A DNA stretch of 6,274 bases from contig JABFVJ010000323.1 in NCBI GenBank assembly GCA_013362835.1, positions 1-6,274 on the forward strand, written 5' to 3'. The notes below the pieces were generated by a model that was not told the origin of the DNA, made no database searches, and saw nothing but the letters and a program-made list of their open reading frames with translations. Numbering within the stretch: position 1 is the stretch's first letter; each line of letters opens with the position of its first letter. The DNA is from Nonomuraea sp. (GTDB lineage: Bacteria; Actinomycetota; Actinomycetes; Streptosporangiales; Streptosporangiaceae). This document shows positions 1-5,370 of this stretch, one piece after another. The translations under genes and the position numbers were made by a program.

Positions 1-1
1 G

Positions 2-58
2 GCCGCCGCCGCTCCGGCTCCGGGCGCCGCCCAGGCCCCGGCCCCGGCCGCCGCGGCT
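2..58 (+). other. Ala/Pro-rich interdomain linker of E2
   Basis: In the E2 frame these bases encode almost only Ala, Pro, Gly and Gln. Such flexible linkers join the lipoyl, subunit-binding and catalytic domains of E2 proteins and let the lipoyl arm swing between active sites. The low-complexity GC-rich sequence here is explained by this role. Confidence 0.8.
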
Positions 59-808
59 CCCGAGCCGGTCGAGGTCGACACGACGCTGCGCGGCCGTACG
101 GAGAAGATGACGCGGCTGCGGCAGACCATCGCCAAGCGCATGGTCGAGTCGCTGCAGACCGCGGCGCAGCTCACCTCGGTCGTCGAGGTCGACGTCACGA
201 AGATCGCGCGGCTGCGGGCGAAGGCGAAGGACGACTTCTACCGCCGCGAGGGCGTGAAGCTGACCTTCACCCCGTTCTTCGCGATGGCCACGGTCGAGGC
301 GCTCAAGCAGCACCCGAAGCTCAACGCCACGATCAACAACGAGACCAACGAGGTCACGTACTTCGACGTGGAGAACCTCGGCATCGCGGTCGACACCGAG
401 CGCGGCCTGCTCGCGGCGGTCGTCAAGAACGCCGGCGACCTCAACCTCGCCGGCATCGCCCGCAAGGTCACCGATCTGGCCGAGCGCACCCGCAACAACC
501 AGGTGACGCCCGACGAGATCACCGGCGGCACGTTCACGCTGACCAACACGGGCAGCCGTGGCGCGCTGTTCGACACCCCGATCCTCAACCAGCCGCAGGT
601 GGGCATGCTCGGCACCGGCGCGGTCGTCAAGCGGCCCGTCGTGCTCGACACGCCCGAGGGCGAGGTCATCGCGGTGCGGTCGATGGTCTACCTGGCGCTG
701 ACCTACGACCACCGCCTGGTCGACGGCGCCGACGCCGCGCGTTTCCTGACGACGATCAAGCGCCGCCTGGAGGAGGGCCGCTTCGAGGCCCAGCTCGGGC
801 TCGCGTAG
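2..808 (+). CDS. sucB: Dihydrolipoamide acyltransferase, E2 of 2-oxo-acid dehydrogenase (3' part)
   Basis: This is the C-terminal part of an E2 acyltransferase, which moves acyl groups from a lipoyl arm to CoA in the 2-oxoglutarate and/or pyruvate dehydrogenase complex in the cytoplasm. The frame is open to the left edge, so the start, the lipoyl domain(s) and the E1/E3-binding domain lie upstream; about 268 residues are visible. An Ala/Pro-rich linker covers roughly the first 20 residues. The catalytic core follows, opening with the typical [14 protein letters not shown]. It contains [12 protein letters not shown] and ends with the active-site motif DHRLVDGAD, whose His codon is at 710-712 and Asp codon at 722-724. 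The wording closely matches the actinobacterial SucB family. In some actinobacteria this E2 serves pyruvate dehydrogenase too, so the substrate is not settled by sequence. The stop is TAG at 806-808, followed by a terminator. The Met at 107 is internal and is not the start. Confidence 0.93.
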   Translation, partial: AAAAPAPGAAQAPAPAAAAPEPVEVDTTLRGRTEKMTRLRQTIAKRMVESLQTAAQLTSVVEVDVTKIARLRAKAKDDFYRREGVKLTFTPFFAMATVEALKQHPKLNATINNETNEVTYFDVENLGIAVDTERGLLAAVVKNAGDLNLAGIARKVTDLAERTRNNQVTPDEITGGTFTLTNTGSRGALFDTPILNQPQVGMLGTGAVVKRPVVLDTPEGEVIAVRSMVYLALTYDHRLVDGADAARFLTTIKRRLEEGRFEAQLGLA

Positions 809-820
809 TCATCCCGTCCG

Positions 821-856
821 AAGGCCGGGTGGTTCCTCCGGAACCACCCGGCCTTT
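821..856 (+). terminator. Rho-independent-type terminator after sucB
   Basis: A perfect 16-bp inverted repeat lies 12 nt after the sucB stop. The left arm AAGGCCGGGTGGTTCC is at 821-836, the loop TCC at 837-839 and the right arm at 840-855. Only a short T run follows (854-856) before CGCG, as is usual for high-GC actinomycete terminators. It should insulate the next gene from sucB read-through. Confidence 0.87.
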
Positions 857-860
857 CGCG

Positions 861-866
861 TACTGT
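861..866 (+). promoter_or_regulatory. -10-like box TACTGT, leaderless start of the epimerase-like gene
   Basis: TACTGT fits the actinobacterial TANNNT -10 pattern and ends 6 nt before the ATG at 873. Transcription would then start at or next to the A of the start codon. There is no Shine-Dalgarno in front of that ATG. No convincing -35 is seen, and that region falls inside the terminator stem. This is inferred from spacing only. Confidence 0.5.
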
Positions 867-872
867 GGGGCC

Positions 873-1766
873 ATGGCGATCATCGTGACCGGGGCGTCAG
901 GGTTGCTCGGTACGGCGCTGACAGGGGCGCTGCGGGACGAGGGGCGCGAAGTGGTCGCCCTGGTACGCCGGGAGCCCGCGGGCCCGGGACAGTCCTTCTG
1001 GGACCCGGCGGCGGGCGTGATCGACCGGGCCGCGCTCGACGGGGCCGAGGCCGTGGTCCATCTGGCGGGCGCGCCGATCGCCGACCGTCGCTGGAGCCCG
1101 GCCCGCAAGCGCGAGCTGGTCCGCAGCCGGATCGACGGCACGCGGCTCCTCGCCGACGCGCTGCGCGGGCTCGGCTCGCCGCCCGAGGTGCTGCTGTCGG
1201 CGTCCGGGGTCGACTTCTACGGCGACACGGGCAGCCGGGTGGTCGACGAGGAACAGGGCAGGGGCACGGGGTTCCTGCCCGAGCTGTGCGAGCGCTGGGA
1301 GCGGGAGGCCGAGCGGGCGTCGGAGGCGGGGATCAGGGTCGTACGGCTGCGTACGGGGCTGGTGCTGAGCCGGCACGGCGGGGCGCTCGGCCGGATGGCG
1401 CCGATCTTCCGGCTCGGCATGGGGGCGCCGCTCGGCACGGGACGGCAGTACTGGTCGTGGATCTCGCTGGACGACTGGGTGGCCGCCACGCTACATATCC
1501 TGAAAAATCGGGAAATGGTCGGCCCGGTTAATCTCGTATCGCCCTCTCCGGTGACCAACGCGGAATTCACCCGGACTCTCGGTAAATGCCTGGGTAAAGG
1601 CACGATGCCCATCCCCGCACCGGCGTTCGCCCTGGCCATCGGCATCGGCGAGTTCGCCCGCGCCGGGCTGCTGCCGAGCCATCGCCTGACTCCCGCGAAA
1701 CTGCTTGACAGCGGCTACGGCTTCACGCATACGCGTCTCGACGAGGCGCTGCGCGCCGTAATCTAG
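873..1766 (+). CDS. TIGR01777-family atypical SDR / epimerase-like protein
   Basis: This is a 297-residue cytoplasmic NAD(P)-binding protein of the TIGR01777/YfcH (SDR39U1-like) family, whose substrate is unknown. The Rossmann glycine motif TGASGLLG is at residues 6-13. Family landmarks follow: WDP (43-45), VVHLAGAPI (61-69), RW..ARKRELVRSRIDGT (73-90), LLSASGVDFYGD (107-118), WEREA (142-146), R..TGLVLS (160-166), WSWISLDDWV (194-203), and a C-terminal region ending in LLDSGYGF (277-284) that matches the DUF1731-type tail. The usual SDR YxxxK pair is not present: Tyr116 is followed four residues later by Gly120. That is normal for this atypical group, so activity cannot be inferred. The start ATG directly follows a -10-like box, which suggests a leaderless mRNA. 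Codon use changes sharply across about residues 207-242. The gene ends 36 nt before the peptidase gene and could be co-transcribed with it. Confidence 0.88.
   Translation: MAIIVTGASGLLGTALTGALRDEGREVVALVRREPAGPGQSFWDPAAGVIDRAALDGAEAVVHLAGAPIADRRWSPARKRELVRSRIDGTRLLADALRGLGSPPEVLLSASGVDFYGDTGSRVVDEEQGRGTGFLPELCERWEREAERASEAGIRVVRLRTGLVLSRHGGALGRMAPIFRLGMGAPLGTGRQYWSWISLDDWVAATLHILKNREMVGPVNLVSPSPVTNAEFTRTLGKCLGKGTMPIPAPAFALAIGIGEFARAGLLPSHRLTPAKLLDSGYGFTHTRLDEALRAVI
1705..1733 (+). promoter_or_regulatory. Possible internal promoter for the peptidase E-like gene
   Basis: A perfect -35 hexamer, TTGACA, lies at 1705-1710 inside the end of the epimerase-like gene. A weak -10 candidate, CATACG (1728-1733), follows after 17 bp. 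The implied start near 1740 would give a leader of about 60 nt ahead of a gene that does have a Shine-Dalgarno. The -10 is poor because it lacks the key first and last T, so this is tentative. Confidence 0.25.
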
Positions 1767-1790
1767 AGTGCCGTTCGTCCTTCAGCACGC

Positions 1791-1795
1791 AGGAG
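1791..1795 (+). promoter_or_regulatory. Shine-Dalgarno site of the peptidase E-like gene
   Basis: AGGAG sits 7 nt before the ATG at 1803, a standard spacing, and decides this start. It contrasts with the genes around it, which lack such a site. Confidence 0.8.
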
Positions 1796-1802
1796 ATCCG
1801 AC

Positions 1803-2540
1803 ATGAGCAGGTCAGGACAGTCGCACATTCTGGCGATCGGGGGCGGGTCGTTCCGTCCGAGCGGCCGCTACGGCTTCATCGAGGCGAGCGGCCTGCTCCG
1901 CTACGGCCTCGACCTGACCGGGCAGGACCGCCCGAAGCTCGGCCTGGTCGCCACCGCGACCGGCGACTCCGCCGACTGGCTGCTGAAGATGTACGGCGCC
2001 TTCTCCGGCTGGGACGTCGAGCTCAGCCACCTGACCGTGTTCCCCATGCCCAACGTCGAGGACCCGAGGGCGTGGATCCTGGAGCAGGACATGATCTACG
2101 TCAGCGGCGGCAGCGCGGCCAACCTGATGGCGCTGTGGCGGCTGCACGGGCTCGACGAGGCCTTCGAGGAGGCCTGGCGGGCCGGCGTGGTGCTGTCGGG
2201 GCAGAGCGCGGGCGCCCTGTGCTGGCACGTGGGAGGCAACACCGACTCCTTCGGCCCCACGCTGCGGGTGTGGTCCGACGGGCTCGGCCTGCTGCCCTAC
2301 TCGTGCGGGGTGCACTACAACGCCGAGCCGCAGCGCCGCTCGCTGCTGCAGGAGTCGGTGGCCTCGGGCGAGCTGCCCGGCGGCTACGCCGCCGACGAGG
2401 GTGTCGGCCTCCACTACGTGGGCACCGAGTTCATCCAGGCCGTCACCGTCGACCCCGGCTCCTACGCCTACAAGCTGGAGCACGACGGCGCGGGCGGGGT
2501 CAAGGAGCTCAGGATCGACCCCAGGCTGCTGACCTCCTGA
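1803..2540 (+). CDS. Peptidase E-like (family S51) serine hydrolase
   Basis: This is a 245-residue cytoplasmic protein of the S51 / type 1 glutamine amidotransferase-like fold. Characterised members include aspartyl dipeptidase PepE, which cuts Asp-X dipeptides, and cyanophycinase. Landmarks are an N-terminal ILAIGGG strand (9-15), YVSGGSAANLMALWR (99-113) at the usual GGGNT region, and a nucleophile elbow GQSAGA with Ser135 as predicted nucleophile. Asp148 lies 13 residues later, and His171 sits in GVHYN after the conserved GLGLLPYS. Ser135, Asp148 and His171 would be the triad, by analogy with PepE. The length fits peptidase E better than cyanophycinase. No signal peptide or membrane segment is seen. 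The actual substrate is unknown. It sits 36 nt after the epimerase-like gene and 38 nt before lipB, and has its own good Shine-Dalgarno. Confidence 0.85.
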   Translation: MSRSGQSHILAIGGGSFRPSGRYGFIEASGLLRYGLDLTGQDRPKLGLVATATGDSADWLLKMYGAFSGWDVELSHLTVFPMPNVEDPRAWILEQDMIYVSGGSAANLMALWRLHGLDEAFEEAWRAGVVLSGQSAGALCWHVGGNTDSFGPTLRVWSDGLGLLPYSCGVHYNAEPQRRSLLQESVASGELPGGYAADEGVGLHYVGTEFIQAVTVDPGSYAYKLEHDGAGGVKELRIDPRLLTS

Positions 2541-2566
2541 ATTACCCAGGTTGGGGGAGGGAACGG

Positions 2567-2572
2567 CACAAT
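2567..2572 (+). promoter_or_regulatory. -10-like box CACAAT, leaderless start of lipB
   Basis: CACAAT, one change from TACAAT, ends 6 nt before the lipB ATG at 2579, so the transcript could begin at the start codon. A purine run GGGGGAGGG at 2553-2561 is too far (about 18 nt) to act as Shine-Dalgarno for that ATG, and no in-frame start lies nearer to it. A poor -35 candidate, TTACCC, is at 2542-2547 with 19-bp spacing. Confidence 0.45.
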
Positions 2573-2578
2573 AGGCTC

Positions 2579-3271
2579 ATGCGCCCCATCCACGGGGACG
2601 ATCCCCACGCACTAGCCATCGTCCGCCTTGGTGTCGATGTCCCCTACGAGCAAGCCTGGTCGTTGCAGCGCTGGATGCACGGCAAGCGGGTCGCCGGCGA
2701 GCTGGACGACGCGGTCCTGATCCTGGAGCACGCGCCCGTCTACACCGCGGGCAGGCGCACCTTGCCCGGAGACCGCCCGTCCGACGGCACCCCCGTCGTC
2801 GACGTCGACCGGGGCGGCCGGGTCACCTGGCACGGTCCCGGCCAGCTCGTCGCCTACCCGGTCGTCGCCGTCACCGACGTCACCCGCTACGTCTGCGCGC
2901 TGGAAGAGACCATGATCCAGGTGTGCGCCGACTTCGGCGTGACCGGGCGGCGGGTGCCCGGCCGTCCTGGCGTGTGGGCGGCGGGCGACGCCAGCCTGGG
3001 ACTGCCCGACCGGCAGCTCGGCGCGGTCGGCATCCGCGTGGCCCGCAGCGTGACGATGCACGGGTTCGCGCTCAACTGCGCCAACGATCCCCGGTGGTTC
3101 AACCGGATCACGCCGTGCGGGCTGCCCGACGCGGGCGTGTCGTCGCTGTCGGCGGAGACGGGGCGCAGGATCGTGGTCGAGGAGGTCATCCCGATCGCGG
3201 AGAAACGGCTGGCAGAGGCGCTGGGCATGGAGCCGTACGATCTGCATGAAGAGGATCTTCTCCGCAGGTAA
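2579..3271 (+). CDS. lipB: Octanoyl-ACP:protein N-octanoyltransferase (lipoate biosynthesis)
   Basis: LipB transfers octanoate from acyl carrier protein to the lipoyl-domain lysine of E2 and GcvH proteins in the cytoplasm; LipA then adds sulfur. The protein has 230 residues, a normal length. The family signature RGGRVTWHGPGQLVAYP is at residues 78-94, HGFALNC at 161-167 and ITPCGLPDAGVSSL at 177-190, with Cys180 (codon 3116-3118) as the acyl-carrying nucleophile. One oddity is clear. In the segment RQLGAVGIRVAR (145-156) the position that is the catalytic Lys in characterised LipB (KKICSLG in E. coli, RK-IAAIG type in actinobacteria) is Gln146, codon CAG at 3014-3016. The start ATG was chosen because it is the first in-frame start next to a -10-like box and fits the family N terminus; the frame stays open far upstream only by chance in GC-rich DNA. 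A separate gene lies between lipB and lipA. Confidence 0.93.
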   Translation: MRPIHGDDPHALAIVRLGVDVPYEQAWSLQRWMHGKRVAGELDDAVLILEHAPVYTAGRRTLPGDRPSDGTPVVDVDRGGRVTWHGPGQLVAYPVVAVTDVTRYVCALEETMIQVCADFGVTGRRVPGRPGVWAAGDASLGLPDRQLGAVGIRVARSVTMHGFALNCANDPRWFNRITPCGLPDAGVSSLSAETGRRIVVEEVIPIAEKRLAEALGMEPYDLHEEDLLRR

Positions 3272-3291
3272 CCGAATCGGCATCCAATAGC

Positions 3292-3321
3292 GGTCAAATC
3301 CGGATTTGCGCGGCTTACCAT
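3292..3321 (+). promoter_or_regulatory. Candidate promoter of the M48-like gene
   Basis: The -10-like TACCAT (3316-3321) ends 7 nt before the GTG at 3329, and a weak -35-like GGTCAA (3292-3297) precedes it by 18 bp. No Shine-Dalgarno is visible, so the mRNA is likely leaderless. A perfect 14-bp palindrome overlaps the last 3 nt of the -35 and extends into the spacer. Confidence 0.45.
3295..3308. promoter_or_regulatory. 14-bp perfect palindrome, candidate operator
   Basis: CAAATCCGGATTTG reads the same on both strands. It is AT-rich at its arms in a very GC-rich genome, and lies in the 57-nt gap after lipB, inside the candidate promoter of the next gene. Its position between the -35 and -10 elements is typical of a repressor site. 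The binding protein is unknown. Confidence 0.45.
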
Positions 3322-3328
3322 CTGCCGT

Positions 3329-4312
3329 GTGAAGCGACTTGCCGCTCTCGTTCTCGCGGTCCTGGTCCACCTGCTGACGCTGGCCTTCATCGCGCTGGGC
3401 GCGTGGACCGTGCTCGCGCACCTCGACTCCCTCCTCTCGTGGCTGCTGGGCGGCGTGAGCCTCGCCGTGGGCTGGGCGCTGCGGCCGCGGCTCGCCCGCC
3501 TGCCCGCCGACGCCGAGGTCCTCGACCGTTCCGCCGCCAAGGAGCTGTACGCCCTCGCCGACCGCGTCGCCGACGGGGCCCGCGTCAAGAGGCCGCGCAA
3601 GGTCGCCGTCAGGGACCTGGCCACGGAGACCGTCTACGACCACTACGGCCTGCCGCGCACCCCGGTGCTGGTCGTCGGGCTGCCGCTGTGGCTGGCCCTG
3701 CCGCCCAGGCAGCGGGTGGCGCTGCTGGCCACCGCGTACGCGGGCGTCACGGCGGGCGAGGAGCTGATCGTGGACGGGGCGCTGTTCACGCTCTCCGCCT
3801 GGCACGACGCGCTGCTGGGGTCGGCCGGGCCGCTGCGGGCCAGGGAGGAGGCCCAGACCTCGATCGACAAGGCGTCGCTCGGCGGGATGGACCATCCGGG
3901 GACGTCGTACCAGGTGGCCGGGTTCCTCGGCCGGGTGATCGGACGGGTGCTCGGCGGGCCGGTGCTGCTGCTGAGGTACGCCCTCACCAGGCTGGCCCGC
4001 GCCGGGCGGGCCCGCGCCGAGGAGCGGCGGCACACGATCGCCCGGCGGGTCGTCTCGGAGCCGGAGCTGACCGAGCTCCGCGACCTGTCGGCCGGCGGCT
4101 ACCTGGCGCCGATCCAGGCGGCGGCGCTGCGCGGCGAGAGCGTCCCGGCGATCAGGCGCGGCGCGCTGGCCCGCTTCCAGCTCACCGACGACGGCGTGCT
4201 CACCTCGGCGCCCCACTCCGAGCTGCTGGGCACGGCCGAGTCCGCGCTGATCGACGAGGAGCTGCTGCGCCACTACACCAGGGCGATCCGCGGCTTCGGC
4301 CTCATCACCTGA
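3329..4312 (+). CDS. M48 metallopeptidase-like membrane protein lacking HExxH (probable pseudoenzyme)
   Basis: This 327-residue protein starts with GTG. Two hydrophobic segments at about 7-30 and 34-51 form an N-terminal membrane hairpin ending in the basic LRPRLARLP, and a third hydrophobic stretch lies at about 196-222. The layout follows actinobacterial HtpX/Ste24-like M48 proteins: membrane hairpin, RPRL..LP, then a soluble part with VLVVGLPLWLALPPRQRVALL (113-133), where M48 members have the LVLGLPLW-type strand just before HELGH. Here that next stretch is ATAYAG (134-139), so His, Glu and His are replaced by Thr135, Ala136 and Gly139. FTLSAWHDALLG (153-164) and RAEERRHTIARR (229-240) match the downstream helix and the segment that usually reads RAEYxAD, with Glu231 kept. 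The fold assignment comes from recalled family patterns and is not certain. No protease activity is expected; a structural or regulatory membrane role is possible. It sits between lipB and lipA and probably has its own promoter. Confidence 0.62.
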   Translation: MKRLAALVLAVLVHLLTLAFIALGAWTVLAHLDSLLSWLLGGVSLAVGWALRPRLARLPADAEVLDRSAAKELYALADRVADGARVKRPRKVAVRDLATETVYDHYGLPRTPVLVVGLPLWLALPPRQRVALLATAYAGVTAGEELIVDGALFTLSAWHDALLGSAGPLRAREEAQTSIDKASLGGMDHPGTSYQVAGFLGRVIGRVLGGPVLLLRYALTRLARAGRARAEERRHTIARRVVSEPELTELRDLSAGGYLAPIQAAALRGESVPAIRRGALARFQLTDDGVLTSAPHSELLGTAESALIDEELLRHYTRAIRGFGLIT

Positions 4313-4316
4313 CCCT

Positions 4317-4332
4317 CGAACCGGCCGGTTCG
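4317..4332. promoter_or_regulatory. 16-bp perfect palindrome upstream of lipA
   Basis: CGAACCGGCCGGTTCG is self-complementary. It begins 4 nt after the stop of the M48-like gene and covers the expected -35 region of the lipA promoter (-10 at 4343-4348). It could be an operator. It could also form a 6-bp stem with a GGCC loop, but no T tract follows, so a terminator is less likely. The half-sites CGAAC/GTTCG are those of LexA boxes, but the spacer is 6 nt instead of 4. Confidence 0.5.
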
Positions 4333-4342
4333 GCGGCGGACG

Positions 4343-4348
4343 TAAGCT
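4343..4348 (+). promoter_or_regulatory. -10-like box TAAGCT, leaderless start of lipA
   Basis: TAAGCT fits TANNNT and ends 6 nt before the lipA GTG at 4355, with no Shine-Dalgarno between. This is the same spacing as at the epimerase-like gene and lipB. Confidence 0.5.
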
Positions 4349-4354
4349 GGACGG

Positions 4355-5284
4355 GTGACCGTTGCTCCTGAAGGCCGAAAGCTCCTCCGCCTGGAGGTGC
4401 GTAACGCCGAGACCCCTATCGAGCGCAAGCCCCCGTGGATCAAGACCAAGCTGAGGACGGGCCCCGAATACACCGAGCTGAAATCGCTCGTGCGCCGGGA
4501 GGGCCTGCACACGGTCTGTGAAGAGGCGGGCTGTCCCAACATCTACGAGTGCTGGGAAGACCGCGAGGCGACCTTCCTCATCGGCGGCGACCAGTGCACC
4601 CGCCGCTGCGACTTCTGCCAGATCGACACGGGCAAGCCCAAGGAATACGACCGCGACGAGCCGCGCCGGGTCGCCGAGTCCGTCCAGCAGATGGGCCTGC
4701 GCTACGCGACCGTGACCGGCGTGGCCCGCGACGACCTGCCCGACGGCGGCGCCTGGCTCTACGCCGAGACCGCCAGGCAGATCCACGCCCTGCTGCCCGG
4801 CTGCGGCGTCGAGCTGCTGGTGCCCGACTTCAACGGCAACCGCGACCAGCTGGAGGAGGTCTTCTCCAGCAAGCCCGAGGTGTTCGCCCACAACGTCGAG
4901 ACGGTGCCGCGCATCTTCAAGCGCATCCGCCCCGCCTTCCGCTACGAGCGTTCGCTCGGCGTGATCACGACGGCCCGTGAGGCCGGCCTGGTCACCAAGT
5001 CCAACCTGATCCTGGGCATGGGCGAGACCCGCGAGGAGATCGTCGAGGCGATGCGCGACCTCCACGCGGCCGGCACCGACCTGCTGACGATCACCCAATA
5101 CCTGCGGCCCTCGCCGCGCCACCACCCGGTGGAGCGCTGGGTCAAGCCGGAGGAGTTCGTCGAGCTGCAGGCCGAGGCCGAGGCCATCGGGTTCGCCGGC
5201 GTGCTGTCGGGCCCGCTGGTGCGCTCGTCCTACCGCGCGGGCAGGCTCTACCAGCAGGCCATCGCGGCCCGCCAGAGCGCCTGA
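4355..5284 (+). CDS. lipA: Lipoyl synthase (radical SAM)
   Basis: LipA inserts two sulfur atoms into the octanoyl chain on lipoyl domains, using S-adenosylmethionine radicals; it works after LipB in the cytoplasm. The protein has 309 residues, a usual length. The auxiliary, sulfur-donating 4Fe-4S cluster ligands are Cys55, Cys60 and Cys66 in [13 protein letters not shown]. The radical SAM cluster ligands are Cys81, Cys85 and Cys88 in [23 protein letters not shown] (118-132), VPDFNGN (156-162), HNVETVPR (179-186) and ITQYLRPS (246-253) are conserved family blocks. The C-terminal RSSY motif at 290-293 supplies the Ser ligand of the auxiliary cluster. All key residues are present, so it should be active. 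The GTG start is preferred because a -10-like box ends 6 nt before it and the N terminus [19 protein letters not shown] matches actinobacterial LipA. It is followed 12 nt later by a terminator hairpin. Confidence 0.97.
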   Translation: MTVAPEGRKLLRLEVRNAETPIERKPPWIKTKLRTGPEYTELKSLVRREGLHTVCEEAGCPNIYECWEDREATFLIGGDQCTRRCDFCQIDTGKPKEYDRDEPRRVAESVQQMGLRYATVTGVARDDLPDGGAWLYAETARQIHALLPGCGVELLVPDFNGNRDQLEEVFSSKPEVFAHNVETVPRIFKRIRPAFRYERSLGVITTAREAGLVTKSNLILGMGETREEIVEAMRDLHAAGTDLLTITQYLRPSPRHHPVERWVKPEEFVELQAEAEAIGFAGVLSGPLVRSSYRAGRLYQQAIAARQSA

Positions 5285-5296
5285 ACCCGTAGCTGG

Positions 5297-5324
5297 AGCC
5301 CCGGGCCGATTGCCCGGGGCTTTT
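5297..5324 (+). terminator. Rho-independent-type terminator after lipA
   Basis: A perfect 10-bp stem, AGCCCCGGGC (5297-5306) with GCCCGGGGCT (5312-5321), encloses the loop CGATT and runs into TTTT (5321-5324). It lies 12 nt after the lipA stop and should end that transcript. Confidence 0.9.
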
Positions 5325-5338
5325 CGCGTCTCTAGCAT
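5310..5338 (+). promoter_or_regulatory. Candidate promoter of the AraC-family gene
   Basis: TTGCCC (5310-5315) and TAGCAT (5333-5338) are separated by exactly 17 bp and resemble a housekeeping sigma promoter. The start would fall near 5345, giving a leader of about 26 nt that carries the Shine-Dalgarno. The -35 overlaps the loop and right arm of the lipA terminator. Confidence 0.5.
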
Positions 5339-5354
5339 GGCCCGCAGCGGCCGA

Positions 5355-5362
5355 GGGGGAGG
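5355..5362 (+). promoter_or_regulatory. Shine-Dalgarno site of the AraC-family gene
   Basis: The purine run GGGGGAGG ends 8 nt before the ATG at 5371. It supports that ATG over the earlier out-of-frame ATG at 5337. Confidence 0.75.
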
Positions 5363-5370
5363 CGACGGGG

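Noticed and set aside
107..109. ATG as start of the E2 gene
   Set aside because: The frame is open upstream through the Ala/Pro linker, and the conserved core begins around this Met, so it is internal.
1812..2483. Antisense open frame opposite the peptidase E-like gene
   Set aside because: Composition is that of a shadow, with no motif and no start signal.
1803..2540. Cyanophycinase
   Set aside because: The S51 fold is shared, but the 245-residue length and landmarks suit peptidase E, and no cyanophycin synthetase gene is nearby.
2553..2561. Shine-Dalgarno of lipB
   Set aside because: It lies about 18 nt before the ATG, and no in-frame start codon is closer to it.
2072..2578. Upstream extension of the lipB frame into the peptidase gene
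   Set aside because: The extension reads as Arg/Ala-rich shadow of the peptidase frame. The family N terminus and the -10-like box both support ATG 2579.
4317..4332. LexA (SOS) box
   Set aside because: Half-sites match, but the spacer is 6 nt, and LexA boxes of this type need 4.
4317..4332. Terminator of the M48-like gene
   Set aside because: The stem would be only 6 bp with a tetraloop and no following T tract, much weaker than the two clear terminators in the window.
3403..4371. Second long + strand frame overlapping the M48-like gene
   Set aside because: It is an Arg/Ala/Pro-rich frame shadow. The other frame has membrane segments and family-like motifs.
2612..5338. Stop-free antisense frame of about 900 codons across lipB, the M48-like gene and lipA
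   Set aside because: Its translation is low-complexity (Arg, Ala, Gln, His, Asp, Val) with no domain. Long antisense frames are common opposite high-GC3 genes, and three well-supported genes explain the DNA.
5337..5339. ATG as start of the AraC gene
   Set aside because: It is out of frame with the regulator and lies inside the putative -10. The ATG at 5371 has a good Shine-Dalgarno.
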